Assembly (NCBI GenBank): GCA_902582315.1
Contig: CACHRP010000001.1
Location: 1 to 64,000 of the forward strand
Length of the DNA stretch: 64,000 nt
Reading direction: 5' to 3'
Source of the DNA: an uncultured Pelagibacteraceae bacterium
Lineage (GTDB): Bacteria; Pseudomonadota; Alphaproteobacteria; Pelagibacterales; Pelagibacteraceae
Shown here: positions 32,235 to 43,000 of the stretch, piece by piece
How the letters are laid out: the number at the start of each line of letters is the position of its first letter
Position numbering within the stretch: the stretch's first letter is position 1
Made by a program: the position numbers and the translations under genes
Notes under the pieces: generated by a model
Databases searched by the model: none
Told to the model about the DNA's origin: nothing
The model's input: the letters and a program-made list of their open reading frames with translations, nothing else

Positions 32235-32936
32235 ATGAAACAAACTATTGCATTAATCGATGATGATAGAAATATTTTAACTAGTATTAGTATTGCTTTA
32301 GAAAAAGAGGGTTTTAAGGTTCAAACTTATTTGGATGGTGAGAGCGCTTTGATTGGTCTAACAAGACAGCCACCAGATTTAGCAATAATTGATATAAAGA
32401 TGCCGAAAATGGATGGTGAAGAATTATTAAAAAAACTTAGAAAAAAAACAACTTTACCTGTAATTTTCCTAACCTCGAAAGATGACGAAATTGATGAATT
32501 ATTAGGACTTAAATTAGGTGCTGATGATTTTGTAAAAAAGTCTGGAGGTTTTTCTATTAAAGTATTAATTGAAAGAATAAGGGTTCAATTAAGGAAGAAA
32601 AGTCTAAATCCTATTGAAGAGACGAAAAATATAATTTCACATGGCAAATTAAAACTTGATCCTTCACAATTAGAATGTGAATGGGATGGAAAGCAATTAC
32701 CAGATAAACTTACAACTACAGAATTTTTAATAGTGCAGGAACTTGCAAAAAGACCGGGAATAATAAAAGAGAGATCCCAATTAATGGACATTGCCTATAG
32801 AGAAGACACTGATATTGAAGACAGAACAATTGACAGTCATGTTAAAAGGATTAGAAAAAAATTTAAAAAAGTTGACCAAAACTTCACTGCTATTGAAACA
32901 AGGTACGGAAGTGGTTATAGATGGAATGTAAGTTAA
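32235..32936 (+). CDS. chvI: Response regulator, ChvI family
   Basis: OmpR-class regulator, 233 residues. The receiver has IALIDDDRN and phospho-acceptor D53 (IIDIKMPKMDG), T in LTSKDD and K in DDFVKKSGG. The winged-helix DNA-binding domain spans about 135-230 (TTTEFLIVQELAKRPGIIKERSQLMD, DRTIDSHVKRIRKKF, ETRYGSGYRW). It is paired with a ChvG-type kinase 3 bases downstream. ChvG/ChvI controls envelope and acid responses in alphaproteobacteria. Confidence 0.92.
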   Translation: MKQTIALIDDDRNILTSISIALEKEGFKVQTYLDGESALIGLTRQPPDLAIIDIKMPKMDGEELLKKLRKKTTLPVIFLTSKDDEIDELLGLKLGADDFVKKSGGFSIKVLIERIRVQLRKKSLNPIEETKNIISHGKLKLDPSQLECEWDGKQLPDKLTTTEFLIVQELAKRPGIIKERSQLMDIAYREDTDIEDRTIDSHVKRIRKKFKKVDQNFTAIETRYGSGYRWNVS

Positions 32937-32939
32937 TTA

Positions 32940-34463
32940 ATGGGATCTATATTAAAGAATTTCTCAATTTTAAAAAAATTTTTATTTATAAATCTTATTG
33001 TTTTTATAGTTATTGGAATCTTGACAATAGTTTATTTAAATTTTTCAAAACCAAATTTAATTTACAAAAAAACTTCAAATCATATAGCTGTAATTAATAA
33101 TACAACCGATCACATTAAAAGATTGAAAATAAATTTTAATAAAGAAGATTTAAGAAGATTTTTATTTTCAACAGGTTTTTTATTTCAAAGTTTAGACAGA
33201 GTAATTTTTCTAGATACAGAATATAACGTTATTGCAGATACTGATACATTAGACTTGGATCCACGATCTTTTTCACAGAGAACTGATCAAATAGAATTTG
33301 ATAATATTAATACAGATATTGAAAAAGTATCAAGCAATAATAAAAAAAATGATCAGAAAAATTTAAGTGATATTACTAGAGATTATTTTAACTCAAAAGA
33401 ATATGGAAAACCATTCACCTATACAGAAGAATATTATGATCAATTTATATTGAATACTCTTAAAAATTTTATAATTGGTGATAAAAATGTTGGTTATATT
33501 TTAGTAGCTGAACGTGCTAACGATATTAAAACAGCTATAGATGAAAGAAAAAATTTTGTTATTAGAACAGCTATATTAGTAACACTAGTTATTTTTGTTT
33601 TTTCTTTTGTATTAAATAGATATTTTTTAAAACCAATTAAAAATCTTGTTGATTATACAAAAATTATTAAAGATAAAAGTGAAAAAAAAACAAATATACA
33701 AAATTTAAAAAAAAGAGGTGATGAGCTCGGTGTATTATCAAGTTCATTAGATGATATGACACATGAGCTTCAAAAAAGAGCTGATAGTGCTGAAAATTTT
33801 TCCACTGATCTTGTTCATGAAATCCGAAATCCACTTGCATCCCTTAAAAGTGCTTCTGAGATTATTTCAGAAACAGATGATAAAAACCAAAGAGATAAAC
33901 TTGTTAAAATCTTAAGTCACGATGTTGAACGCATAGAAAGACTTATTACTGATTATTCTCAAATGCTTAAAGATGAAGTTGCAATTACGAAAGAGCAGAT
34001 GAAAAAAATTGATCTAAGACCAATTGTTACCTCAGTAGTTGATGATTTTAATAGTATATATATGAACAAAAGAGGAATTAAAATTTCTTTAAATTCAAAT
34101 CAGAATGGAAACAAGATTGAGATTATGGGAATTGAAAATAGAATTGAACAAATTTTAGCAAATTTACTTGAAAATTCTATTTCATTTAGTGAAGATAATA
34201 AAAAAATCATAGTAAAACTCTCAAAAAAAAATAATTCAGTAATGCTTGATGTGTTAGATGAAGGATCTGGTTTTAAGGAAAATGATACAAAAAAAATATT
34301 TAAGAGATTTTACAGTAACAGACCTGGAAAATTTGGAGAACATTCAGGACTTGGATTAAATATAGTGAAAAATTTGATTGATCTCCATGGTGGTACAATT
34401 AGCGCTAGTAACAATAATAGGGGAAAGGGTGCAAAAATTGAAATTATTTTCCCCTCAGCGTAA
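32940..34463 (+). CDS. chvG: Sensor histidine kinase, ChvG family
   Basis: Membrane histidine kinase, 507 residues. TM1 is at about 14-33 and TM2 at about 208-230, enclosing a roughly 175-residue periplasmic sensor with VIADTDTLDLDPRSF, similar to the ChvG/ExoS stimulus domain. HAMP follows at 231-283, then the H-box with H293 (LVHEIRNPLASL), and the ATPase domain with N box (LANLLENSISFS), DEGSGF and GLGLNIV. No ExoR-like regulator lies nearby. It forms an operon with chvI. Confidence 0.92.
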   Translation: MGSILKNFSILKKFLFINLIVFIVIGILTIVYLNFSKPNLIYKKTSNHIAVINNTTDHIKRLKINFNKEDLRRFLFSTGFLFQSLDRVIFLDTEYNVIADTDTLDLDPRSFSQRTDQIEFDNINTDIEKVSSNNKKNDQKNLSDITRDYFNSKEYGKPFTYTEEYYDQFILNTLKNFIIGDKNVGYILVAERANDIKTAIDERKNFVIRTAILVTLVIFVFSFVLNRYFLKPIKNLVDYTKIIKDKSEKKTNIQNLKKRGDELGVLSSSLDDMTHELQKRADSAENFSTDLVHEIRNPLASLKSASEIISETDDKNQRDKLVKILSHDVERIERLITDYSQMLKDEVAITKEQMKKIDLRPIVTSVVDDFNSIYMNKRGIKISLNSNQNGNKIEIMGIENRIEQILANLLENSISFSEDNKKIIVKLSKKNNSVMLDVLDEGSGFKENDTKKIFKRFYSNRPGKFGEHSGLGLNIVKNLIDLHGGTISASNNNRGKGAKIEIIFPSA

Positions 34464-34508
34464 TGAAAAGTTGATTATTTAAAATTATACTGTTACAAAA
34501 TCGCTCTT

Positions 34509-35795
34509 ATGCCAGATTATAAAGTAAAAGACATATCCCAAGCTGAATTTGGAAGAAAAGAAATTTCTTTAGCTGAAACTGAGATGCCAGGTTTAATGGC
34601 ACTGAGAAAAGAGTATAAGGGTAAATCTCCATTAAAAGGTGCCAAAATTCTTGGTTGTCTTCACATGACTATTCAAACTGCGGTTTTAATCGAAACATTA
34701 GTAGATCTTGGGGCCGAGGTAAGGTGGTCTTCATGTAATATATTCTCTACACAAGATCACGCAGCAGCAGCTATTGCAAAAGCTGGTATTCCAGTTTTTG
34801 CTTGGAAAGGTGAAACAGAAGAAGAGTATTGGTGGTGTGTAAAACAAACTATTGAAGGCAAAAAAGATTGGAAACCTAATATGATATTAGATGATGGTGG
34901 AGATCTTACTGCTCTAATGCATAAAGACTATAAAGAATTATTAAAAGATATAAAAGGGTTAAGTGAAGAGACAACGACGGGAGTTTTAGCTCTCAAAAAA
35001 ATGGAAGAGCAAGGAACTTTGATGGTGCCAGCAATAAATGTGAATGACTCAGTTACAAAATCAAAATTTGATAACTTGTATGGATGTAGAGAAAGTTTAG
35101 TAGATGGTATCAAGAGAGCTACAGATGTGATGATGTCAGGAAAAGTTGCGATCGTTGCAGGATTTGGTGATGTTGGTAAAGGAAGCGCTGCATCTTTAAG
35201 ACAAAGTGGTGCAAGAGTAATGATAACAGAGACAGACCCAATTTGTGCACTACAAGCTGCCATGGAAGGATACGAAGTTGTTCTCATGGATGAGATGATA
35301 GGCCAAGCTGATATTGTTGTTACAGCTACTGGTAATAAAGATATAGTTACTGCTGACCATATGAGAGCTATGAAAGATAGATCAATTTTGTGCAATATTG
35401 GGCACTTTGATAATGAAATACAAGTTGAGGCTTTAAAAAATTATAAATGGGATGAGATTAAACCACAAGTTCATGAAATTACTTTTCCGGATAATAAAAG
35501 ATTAATTCTATTAGCAGAGGGTAGATTGGTAAATCTAGGATGCGCAACTGGCCATCCAAGTTTTGTAATGAGTGCATCTTTTACAAATCAAGTTACAGCA
35601 CAAATAGAATTATGGAACAATTCAGAAAAATACGAAAAGAAAGTCTATGTTTTACCAAAACATCTTGATGAAAAAGTTGCTAGATTACACCTAGAAAAAG
35701 TTGGAGCGAAACTAACTCCTTTATCTAAAGATCAAGCAGATTACATAAGTGTAAAACCAGAAGGTCCATACAAACCAGATGCGTATCGCTACTAA
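34509..35795 (+). CDS. ahcY: S-adenosylhomocysteine hydrolase
   Basis: Splits S-adenosylhomocysteine to homocysteine and adenosine, relieving methyltransferase inhibition; 428 residues. [32 protein letters not shown], the NAD-binding [14 protein letters not shown] and the C-terminal [17 protein letters not shown]...PYKPDAYRY are all diagnostic. It overlaps the downstream tsaE fusion by 17 bases, as often found in alphaproteobacteria downstream of chvG/chvI. Confidence 0.97.
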   Translation: MPDYKVKDISQAEFGRKEISLAETEMPGLMALRKEYKGKSPLKGAKILGCLHMTIQTAVLIETLVDLGAEVRWSSCNIFSTQDHAAAAIAKAGIPVFAWKGETEEEYWWCVKQTIEGKKDWKPNMILDDGGDLTALMHKDYKELLKDIKGLSEETTTGVLALKKMEEQGTLMVPAINVNDSVTKSKFDNLYGCRESLVDGIKRATDVMMSGKVAIVAGFGDVGKGSAASLRQSGARVMITETDPICALQAAMEGYEVVLMDEMIGQADIVVTATGNKDIVTADHMRAMKDRSILCNIGHFDNEIQVEALKNYKWDEIKPQVHEITFPDNKRLILLAEGRLVNLGCATGHPSFVMSASFTNQVTAQIELWNNSEKYEKKVYVLPKHLDEKVARLHLEKVGAKLTPLSKDQADYISVKPEGPYKPDAYRY

Positions 35796-37221
35796 CAGTA
35801 GCAAGATTGATATATCTAAAGAAAACAAAACAGCCTCTTTAGCTAAAATTTTTTCAACATTTCTTAGTAAAGGAGATATTGTCTTTCTTCACGGAGAAAT
35901 CGGTGCTGGGAAAACTACATTTGTAAGATATCTTATAAACTACCTACAATTAAGATCGAAGAAATCCTTAAGTGAGGTTACTAGTCCAACCTTCAATATT
36001 ATGAATGAGTATCAAATAAAAAATTTGATTATAAATCATTTTGATCTCTTCAGAATAGAAAAGGCAAAAGATCTTCAAAACACAGGTTTATTTAATGATT
36101 ACAAAAGCAAACTTACTTTAGTTGAATGGCCTGAAAAAATTATATCAAAGCCTAAGAACAGATATGAACTTTTTTTTACCTTTAATAAAAATACTAATAA
36201 AAGATTTATAAAAATTAAAAAAATAATATTTGATTTAGAAATTAATGAAAACCCTGGACAAAATAAATATGTACAGATTAAGGGAGATGCTTCATTTAGA
36301 ACATTTTTAAGAAAATCAAAAGGCAAAAAAAGTTCTATTATTGTTTATTGTCAAAAGGAAAAGAAAAAAAATCTTTTGAATTATGACGCTATTAATAAAA
36401 ATTTAATTAGAAATAAAATTATTGCTCCAAAACTTTATTACCAAAACTATAAAAAAAATTTTATTGAAATAGAGGATTTAGGTAAAAAAACAATTTTTGA
36501 GATTTTTTTAAAAAAAAATAATGATAAAAATTTAAAAATTTACAAAGAAATAATATTATCATTACTCAAAATTCAGAAGATTAAAACAAAAAAGATAAAA
36601 AATTTTATGGGTGATTACTATAAAGTCCCAGTATATACAAATGCCAAGATTTTTGATGAGGCAAAACTTTTTTGCGATTGGTACGTAGTTGCTAATAAAA
36701 ATAAGAAAGATATTAAAAAAATAAATTTACAGCTGAAAAAAATAATTAAATCTTTAATTAAAAAAATAATTTTAAAAAATGACACTTTTGTACATAGAGA
36801 TTTTCATATATCTAATATAATTCCATGCAAAAACTCATATGGTATTCTAGATTCGCAAGATGCAGTTATTGGCAATAAAGCTTATGATTTGGCTTCTTTA
36901 ATAGATGATGTAAGATTTCAAACTAGCAGAAAACTTAAAGCAAAACTTCTAAGTTACTATATTGATATTAATAAAAACAAAATTAATAAAATAGAATTTG
37001 AAAATGACTTTTATATTTTATCTGTGCTAAGAAATTTAAAAATCATTGGAATTTTTACAAGACTTTCTCTTAGAGACCAAAAAAACCAATATTTAAAATT
37101 AATTCCATATGCCTGGAAATTAATAGAAAACCGAATTAAAAATAAGCCAATTTTTAAAGATCTTAAATTTTTTTTAAATAAAAACTTTTCAGTTAAACTT
37201 AGAAAAAAATATGCAAATTGA
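35779..37221 (+). CDS. tsaE: TsaE / AmgK-like phosphotransferase fusion
   Basis: Two-domain protein, 480 residues. Residues 1-150 are TsaE, the ATPase of the tRNA t6A37 complex, with P-loop GEIGAGKT at 39-46 and [11 protein letters not shown]. From about 160 an aminoglycoside-phosphotransferase-type kinase follows, with [12 protein letters not shown] (catalytic loop around 337-348) and [10 protein letters not shown] (metal site). AmgK-type kinases phosphorylate MurNAc/GlcNAc at the anomeric position. The next gene encodes a MurU-like enzyme, supporting that role. The overlaps on both sides indicate coupling. Confidence 0.88.
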   Translation: MRIATNSSKIDISKENKTASLAKIFSTFLSKGDIVFLHGEIGAGKTTFVRYLINYLQLRSKKSLSEVTSPTFNIMNEYQIKNLIINHFDLFRIEKAKDLQNTGLFNDYKSKLTLVEWPEKIISKPKNRYELFFTFNKNTNKRFIKIKKIIFDLEINENPGQNKYVQIKGDASFRTFLRKSKGKKSSIIVYCQKEKKKNLLNYDAINKNLIRNKIIAPKLYYQNYKKNFIEIEDLGKKTIFEIFLKKNNDKNLKIYKEIILSLLKIQKIKTKKIKNFMGDYYKVPVYTNAKIFDEAKLFCDWYVVANKNKKDIKKINLQLKKIIKSLIKKIILKNDTFVHRDFHISNIIPCKNSYGILDSQDAVIGNKAYDLASLIDDVRFQTSRKLKAKLLSYYIDINKNKINKIEFENDFYILSVLRNLKIIGIFTRLSLRDQKNQYLKLIPYAWKLIENRIKNKPIFKDLKFFLNKNFSVKLRKKYAN

Positions 37222-37903
37222 TACAGCACTCATATTATGTGCAGGTTATGGGAAAAGGTTGCTACCCTTAACCAAAACATTACCTAAACCTTTGTTGAAA
37301 ATTGGAGAGTCCACACTATTAGAAAAAACAATTAAATTAATTGAACAACTCAAAATAAAAAAAATTAAAATTAATATTTTTTACCTCTCAGATGAGATAA
37401 AAAAATTTGTAAATCAAGTGAATACAAATATAGATATTGAGTTAATAGAGGACGGTAATGAAATTCTTGACACAGGAGGTGGTATTTTTAATATGATAAA
37501 GGATTCTACTGAGGAAAATTTTTTAGTTTTTAATCCAGACACTATATGGAATGAGAATTACAATAAATATATATTAGAAATGATCAATTTTTATTATAAG
37601 AAAAAAATTAATAATATTTTACTAGTTGTTAATAAAGATTTAAGTTTTGATAAAAGATTGCAGGGTGATTTTAGTTTGGACAATGACAAACTTACAAAAG
37701 ATAACAATAAAAAATTTATATATACTGGATGCCAAATAATAAATAAAAACGTTTTTTCTAAACTTGCAAAAAAAAAATTTTCGATGAATGAAATATGGAG
37801 CAATCAAATAAAGAAGTCTCAACTTTTTGGTTACGAAAGTAATCTTGAATTTTTACATACAACAGATTTGACGATTTATAATAAAATATTAAAAAACCAA
37901 TAA
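37211..37903 (+). CDS. MurU-like sugar-1-phosphate nucleotidyltransferase
   Basis: NTP-transferase, 230 residues. ALILCAGYGKRLLPLTKTLPKPLL near the N-terminus is the nucleotide-binding signature, and FNPDTIW carries the metal-binding aspartate. By family and by its 11-base overlap with the AmgK-like kinase domain gene, it probably makes UDP-MurNAc from MurNAc-1-phosphate, bypassing de novo synthesis and fosfomycin-sensitive MurA. Substrate not proven by sequence. Confidence 0.82.
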   Translation: MQIDTALILCAGYGKRLLPLTKTLPKPLLKIGESTLLEKTIKLIEQLKIKKIKINIFYLSDEIKKFVNQVNTNIDIELIEDGNEILDTGGGIFNMIKDSTEENFLVFNPDTIWNENYNKYILEMINFYYKKKINNILLVVNKDLSFDKRLQGDFSLDNDKLTKDNNKKFIYTGCQIINKNVFSKLAKKKFSMNEIWSNQIKKSQLFGYESNLEFLHTTDLTIYNKILKNQ

Positions 37904-38605
37904 ATCCTGGGCTCTATCTTGATCAAGATACCTGCACTTTATAATCTTTAATTTTTGATCCAATTCAATATGAAGGGGATTTCCCGTAGGTATTTCAAGT
38001 TTAGGAATTTGTTTTTCGTCTAATTTGAATAAAAACTTACAAAGTGCTCTTACTGAATTTCCATGTGCTGATATAAGAATATTTTTTTCATTCTTTATTT
38101 CAATATTAATTTTTTTAATAAAATAGTTAACTACTCTATTATAAGTATCTTTAAGAGACTCTGTATCTGGAATATTTTCTTTTGGGATATTTTTATAAAT
38201 TTCTATATTAATTGGATGGTAAGGACTATTTTGGTTTAAAGGGTCAGGCCTAATATCCCATGAGCGTCTAAACTCATGTATTTTTTTTTCTCCAAGTTTA
38301 TTTTTCATTTCCTCTTTATTCAAACCTGTAAGTGATCCATAGTGTCTTTCGTTAAGCTCCCAGGCTTTTGTGAATTCAGAATTATTTCTTATTGTATTTT
38401 TAATTAGCTTTAAGGTATTTATTGCTCTTAATTGGTAAGAACTAAAAAATAAGTCAATTTTAACATTTGTCGATTTTATTGCCTCTCCTGCCTTACAAGC
38501 TTCTAATTTCCCATGTGGTGTTAAATCCACATCTACCCACCCAGTGAATTTTTTTTGTAAATTCCATTCACTTTGTCCGTGTCTTACTAAAAATAAATGA
38601 CTCAT
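37889..38605 (-). CDS. gpmA: 2,3-bisphosphoglycerate-dependent phosphoglycerate mutase
   Basis: Interconverts 3- and 2-phosphoglycerate in glycolysis/gluconeogenesis. 238 residues. The phospho-histidine is H9 in FLVRHGQSEWN, the general acid is in WELNERHYGSLTGLNK, and the second histidine is in ISAHGNSVRAL. NIPDTESLKDTYNR is GpmA-specific compared with broader histidine phosphatases. It overlaps the MurU-like gene by 15 bases at the 3' ends. Confidence 0.95.
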   Translation of the reverse strand: MSHLFLVRHGQSEWNLQKKFTGWVDVDLTPHGKLEACKAGEAIKSTNVKIDLFFSSYQLRAINTLKLIKNTIRNNSEFTKAWELNERHYGSLTGLNKEEMKNKLGEKKIHEFRRSWDIRPDPLNQNSPYHPINIEIYKNIPKENIPDTESLKDTYNRVVNYFIKKINIEIKNEKNILISAHGNSVRALCKFLFKLDEKQIPKLEIPTGNPLHIELDQKLKIIKCRYLDQDRAQDLLVF

Positions 38606-38636
38606 ATAAAAAATTTAAATATAAGAAAACTGTATC

Positions 38637-39023
38637 ATGTTTAAATCATTTTTTTATTTAATAAATACACTATTTGCAATTTTCTACTTATACCCGGGAA
38701 GTATAATGGGATTTATATTATATAAAGACTTATATAAACAGCCTCAACTAACAGATGACTTTAATTTCTTATTATTAAATTTCTCATCTAATCATGTTTA
38801 TGCTTTTTTATTTCTCTCATTTTTTGGATTTTTACTTTTTTTTGAAAAAAAAAAGAAAATTATTCTTACTTATTTTTTTTTAATATCCTTTTTATTTGAG
38901 ATACTTCACATATTAGTACCAAACAGAAGTTTCCAGATTTCTGATTTGTATGGGAATGTATTGGGTGTATTAATATCATTAATATTATTTTTATGTTTTT
39001 CTTATGTTAAAAAAAAAATTTAA
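38637..39023 (+). CDS. VanZ-like small membrane protein
   Basis: 128 residues with four hydrophobic helices. The motif FEILHILVPNRSFQISDLYGNVLGV matches the VanZ-family pattern E..H...P.R......D...N..G between helices 3 and 4. Role unknown: VanZ gives low-level teicoplanin resistance in enterococci, but most homologues are uncharacterised. It overlaps the thermonuclease gene by 20 bases. Confidence 0.65.
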   Translation: MFKSFFYLINTLFAIFYLYPGSIMGFILYKDLYKQPQLTDDFNFLLLNFSSNHVYAFLFLSFFGFLLFFEKKKKIILTYFFLISFLFEILHILVPNRSFQISDLYGNVLGVLISLILFLCFSYVKKKI

Positions 39024-39513
39024 TGTTTTTTTACTTTTATTATTTTTTATGTCACCTAATGCTTATGCTGAAGTAATTGAGGGAAAGGCTTTAGTGATTG
39101 ATGGTGATACAATTAAAATTAAAAATAACAAAATTAGATTATCTGGTATTGATGCACCTGAGACAAATCAATCATGTAAAAAGATTTTTCTAAGTATTCA
39201 ATTTTTATCTTTTCATAAAAAATACCCATGCGGTAAAATCTCTACGAAAAAACTTAAAAAATTATTAAAAAACGCATTAATATTATGTAAAATAGAAAAT
39301 GTAGATAGATACAAAAGGAAGCTTGCAACTTGCTATAAGAATAAATTAAATATTAATTCTTGGCTTGTTAGAAACGGTCATGCCTTAGCTTATGTTAGGT
39401 ACTCAAAAAAATATATTCTTCAAGAAAAAGAGGCAGAAAGAGACAAATTAGGTTTATGGCAGGGTACATTTGAAAAACCATGGAATTGGAGAAAAAATGA
39501 AAAAAGAAAATAA
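39004..39513 (+). CDS. Secreted thermonuclease-like (SNase) protein
   Basis: Staphylococcal-nuclease-fold protein, 169 residues. Residues 1-22 form a signal peptide ending ...SPNAYA. LVIDGDTIKIKNNKIRLSGIDAPETNQ carries the expected catalytic arginine, aspartate and glutamate positions, and VDRYKRKLATC the second arginine. WLVRNGHALAYVRY and AERDKLGLWQG are typical of bacterial homologues. Likely periplasmic, possibly used to degrade DNA or RNA as a phosphorus or nucleotide source. Its end overlaps the lipoprotein gene by 17 bases. Confidence 0.85.
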   Translation: MLKKKFNVFLLLLFFMSPNAYAEVIEGKALVIDGDTIKIKNNKIRLSGIDAPETNQSCKKIFLSIQFLSFHKKYPCGKISTKKLKKLLKNALILCKIENVDRYKRKLATCYKNKLNINSWLVRNGHALAYVRYSKKYILQEKEAERDKLGLWQGTFEKPWNWRKNEKRK

Positions 39514-40096
39514 TATTTTAATTTTGGTGCTCTGCTTATTTCTTGTTTCTTGCTCATCTATTCCTAAAAATACTGCAGACGGTTGTTCCATATTTTCTGA
39601 AAGATATCTTTGGTACAAGCATGCGAAAAATACTGAAAAAAAATGGGGAACACCAATATACTTGCAGCTTGCTATTATTAAAATGGAGTCTGACTTTGAC
39701 TGGCTTGCAAAGCCAAAAAGAAATAAAATTTTCAAAGTTATTCCTTATAAAAGACCATCCTCGTCCTTTGGATATTCTCAAGCAGTTAAAGGAACATGGA
39801 AACAATATAAACAAGAAACAAACAATCCTTTGGCAACGAGGACTAGATTCAAAGATAGTGTAGATTTTATAGGATGGTACACCAATAAAACCGAAAAAAT
39901 ATTAAAAATTTCAAAAAAAGACGCATTTAGACAGTATATTGCTTATCATGAGGGTTGGGGAAACTATAAAAACTATAAAAAAAATTCAAAAGTTATATCT
40001 TTAGCCAAGAAGGTACAAACACAGTCTAAAAAATATAAATCACAATTGTTAAGTTGCCAAAATTCTCTCAAAACAAGAAAATATATTATTTTTTAA
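39497..40096 (+). CDS. Lytic transglycosylase-like lipoprotein (SLT)
   Basis: 199 residues. A lipoprotein signal (hydrophobic stretch, then LVSCSS) is followed by an SLT-type lysozyme fold: IIKMESDFDW contains the catalytic glutamate, SSSFGYSQAVKGTW the GYxQ block, and AYHEGWGNY the C-terminal motif. It probably cleaves peptidoglycan glycan strands from the outer membrane and yields anhydro-muropeptides for an AmpG route. The longer frame from 39470 would lose the signal peptide, so 39497 is chosen. Confidence 0.85.
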   Translation: MKKENNILILVLCLFLVSCSSIPKNTADGCSIFSERYLWYKHAKNTEKKWGTPIYLQLAIIKMESDFDWLAKPKRNKIFKVIPYKRPSSSFGYSQAVKGTWKQYKQETNNPLATRTRFKDSVDFIGWYTNKTEKILKISKKDAFRQYIAYHEGWGNYKNYKKNSKVISLAKKVQTQSKKYKSQLLSCQNSLKTRKYIIF

Positions 40097-43000
40097 TTAA
40101 GTTGCTTTTTTAATTCAATATCAACAGCATCAATTCGTTTAGTATTCTTTGCTAACATTAAGTACATGGTTGGAGTTACATATAGTGTAAAAAATGTTGA
40201 TATAATCATGCCTCCTAAAATAGTAGATCCAACAGCAAGTCTGGAGCCTTCCCCGGCCCCAGGTCCAATATTTCCAATTACTAAAGGAACCATTGCTATC
40301 ATTGTACTAAGAGATGTCATTATAATAGGTCTGAATCTCATATCGCACGCTTCCTTTATTGCATTATCAATATTTTTTCCAGATGCTCTAAGTTGATTTG
40401 CAAAATCTACAATTAAGATACTATTTTTTGTAGATATACCAATGAGAATAACAAGAGCAATTTGTGAAAAAATATTGATTGAACTATTTAAAAAAAGAAT
40501 GAAAACCAATCCACCAAATACAGCTAGCGGGACAGTCATTATTATTATAAATGGATGAATAAATGAGTTAAAAGTAGCTGCCATAACTAAATAAGCGGTT
40601 ATTAATGCTAAAGCAAATATTATAAATAATTCATTTGAGGTTTCTTTTAACTCTTCAGATTTTCCCTTCCAGGAAATCTGATTCTGGGGTGAAACATTTT
40701 CCATAGTTTTTTCTAAATATCTTATTGCTTCACTTAATGAATATCCTTCGTTTATATTAGCAGATATAGTTACTGCTCTTTGTCTATTATATCTTGAAAG
40801 AATTTTGGCTGATCCTTCTTCTTTAAAATCAACTAAATTTGCCAGTGATATAAGTTTTGAGTTATTTTCAGATCTTACAAAAATTTTTGCTAAACTTTCT
40901 TTACTTCTTCTATCTGACAAATATTTTTGTACTATAATTGGATATTCTTTTCCAAGTTTATTAAATGTTGTAACAGTTTTTCCACCATAAAGAGTTTCCA
41001 AAGTCTTGCCTATTTGGTCTGTTGATACCCCTAAATCTTTTGCTTTATTTTTGTTGATAATTAATTTTACCTCTGGTTTATTTTTAGAATAATCTGACTC
41101 AATTCTTGACAAATTTTTATTTTTTCTTAATTCCGATATTAAGTTATTCTGAATTTGCTCAAGTTCCTCATAAGAGGATCCTAAAATTACCATTTGAACT
41201 GGTTTGTTATAATTTGAAACTCTTATTGATTGTGGTGAAATAGGAAAAGCAATCGCTTGTGGATTAGTTACTATCTTTCCTATAGCTTCTCTCATAACTG
41301 ATTGTGTATTTTTACTTCTATCATCCCAATGATTAAGTAAAGCTATTATTATAAAAGTATTAAAAGAATTACTTGATCTACCAAAACCTGGAACTCGCAT
41401 TATAAATCTTCTATACGGGCTATTTTCTTCCTGCAATAGAGGAATTAATTTAGACTCTATTTCTTGTGCTCTGTCTTGTGTGTACTCAAATGAGCTTCCT
41501 TCGTCAGTCATTCCGATTACTAAATATGCCCCCCTATCTTCAAGAGGAAGCAGTTCCTTTTTTGAAAAATTAAATAATAATACTGAAGAAATAATTACTA
41601 AAATCATAAATGAAATTATTAACCTTTGTTTATCGAGAAAATAATTAAGGCTTTCTTTATAAAATTTTAGAAATGATTTAAAAAAATTATTAAATTTACT
41701 TATAATTTTATTTTGCTTAGTTTTTAGTGTTAAAAATCTACTTCCAAGCATTGGAGATAAGGTTAGCGCAACAAATGATGAAATAACCACAGAAAAAGAT
41801 AATGCGATCGCAGTTTCTCTGAATAAGGTTCCAGAAATTCCTTTTATGAAAATCAGCGGTAAAAATACTGCAACCAATATTAGAGTAGTAGCAATAATTG
41901 CAAATGTTATTTGCTTTGATCCTTTATAAGCTGCTACAAGGGGTTTTTCACCATTTTCAATTCTTCTATAAATTGCGTCTGTCATAATGACCGAGTCATC
42001 TGTAATTATTCCAATAGCTAAAATAAAAGACAACAGAACAAATATATTTATTGATAGATCAAAAATATAAATTCCTAAAAAAGATGCAATTAGACTTACG
42101 GGAAGCGCAACCGCTGGTACTATCACTGCTTTTAAATTTCCAAGAAACAAATAAATAATAACTACTACTAATATAAAAGCTATGAAAAGAGTTTTGTATA
42201 CTTCATTAATTGCTGCTCCAACATAGTTTGCTCTATTAAATGCAACTTCTATATTTAATCCATCCGGCAAAGACTTTCTAACTTCTTTTAGCTTTTTTTT
42301 GATATCTTTTGACAGTTCGACTGTTGATGCTCCACTTCTAGCGTAAATACCTATACCTACTGTTTTTAAGTTTAGATTATCTTTTCTTTGTGCCTTAAAT
42401 AATGTTTTTTCTGAAACAGGGCCAAATTCAACCTCAGCAACATCAGACAATTTTACTATGTTGTCTTTGTTCTTTTTTAAGGGCAAGCTTTTTAGTTGGT
42501 CAATAGTTGTATAAGATTTGTCTAGATTTAGAGTAAGATCAACATTAGTTGCTTCTAAAGTTCCAGCTGGAAGACTAACATTTTCGCTTCTGAGTGCATT
42601 TTCTAATTCTTGAATGGTTAAATCATTAGCAGCTAATTTTATTGGATCTATCCAAATCCTGACACTTAATTCCCTTAGACCACCTACTAAAATTCTCCCA
42701 ACATTTTTAATACTTGAAAATCTATCAACTAAATATCTCTCTGCGTAATCTCCCAATTCCAAATCACTCCATGAGGGAGAAGAAAGTGCTATCCACATAG
42801 TTGTCGTAAAACCCGCAGCCTGTTTTAATATTTGTGGAGCCTCTGCTTCAGAGGGTAAATTATCTGCAACTCTAGCTACTCTTTCTCGTATATCATTTGC
42901 AGCATTGTCTAAATCCATTTCTGTATCAAACTCAATACTAATTGTACTCCTTCCATTTTCAGACACTGAGTCAATATTTTTAATACCTTCTGCTCCACCA

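Noticed and set aside
34928..35395. 155-codon antisense frame in ahcY
   Set aside because: Antisense shadow of a highly conserved gene; no ribosome site or recognisable protein.
39543..39863. 106-codon frame inside the lytic transglycosylase gene
   Set aside because: It is in another frame of a gene with clear SLT motifs and a lipoprotein signal, and the translation shows no domain.
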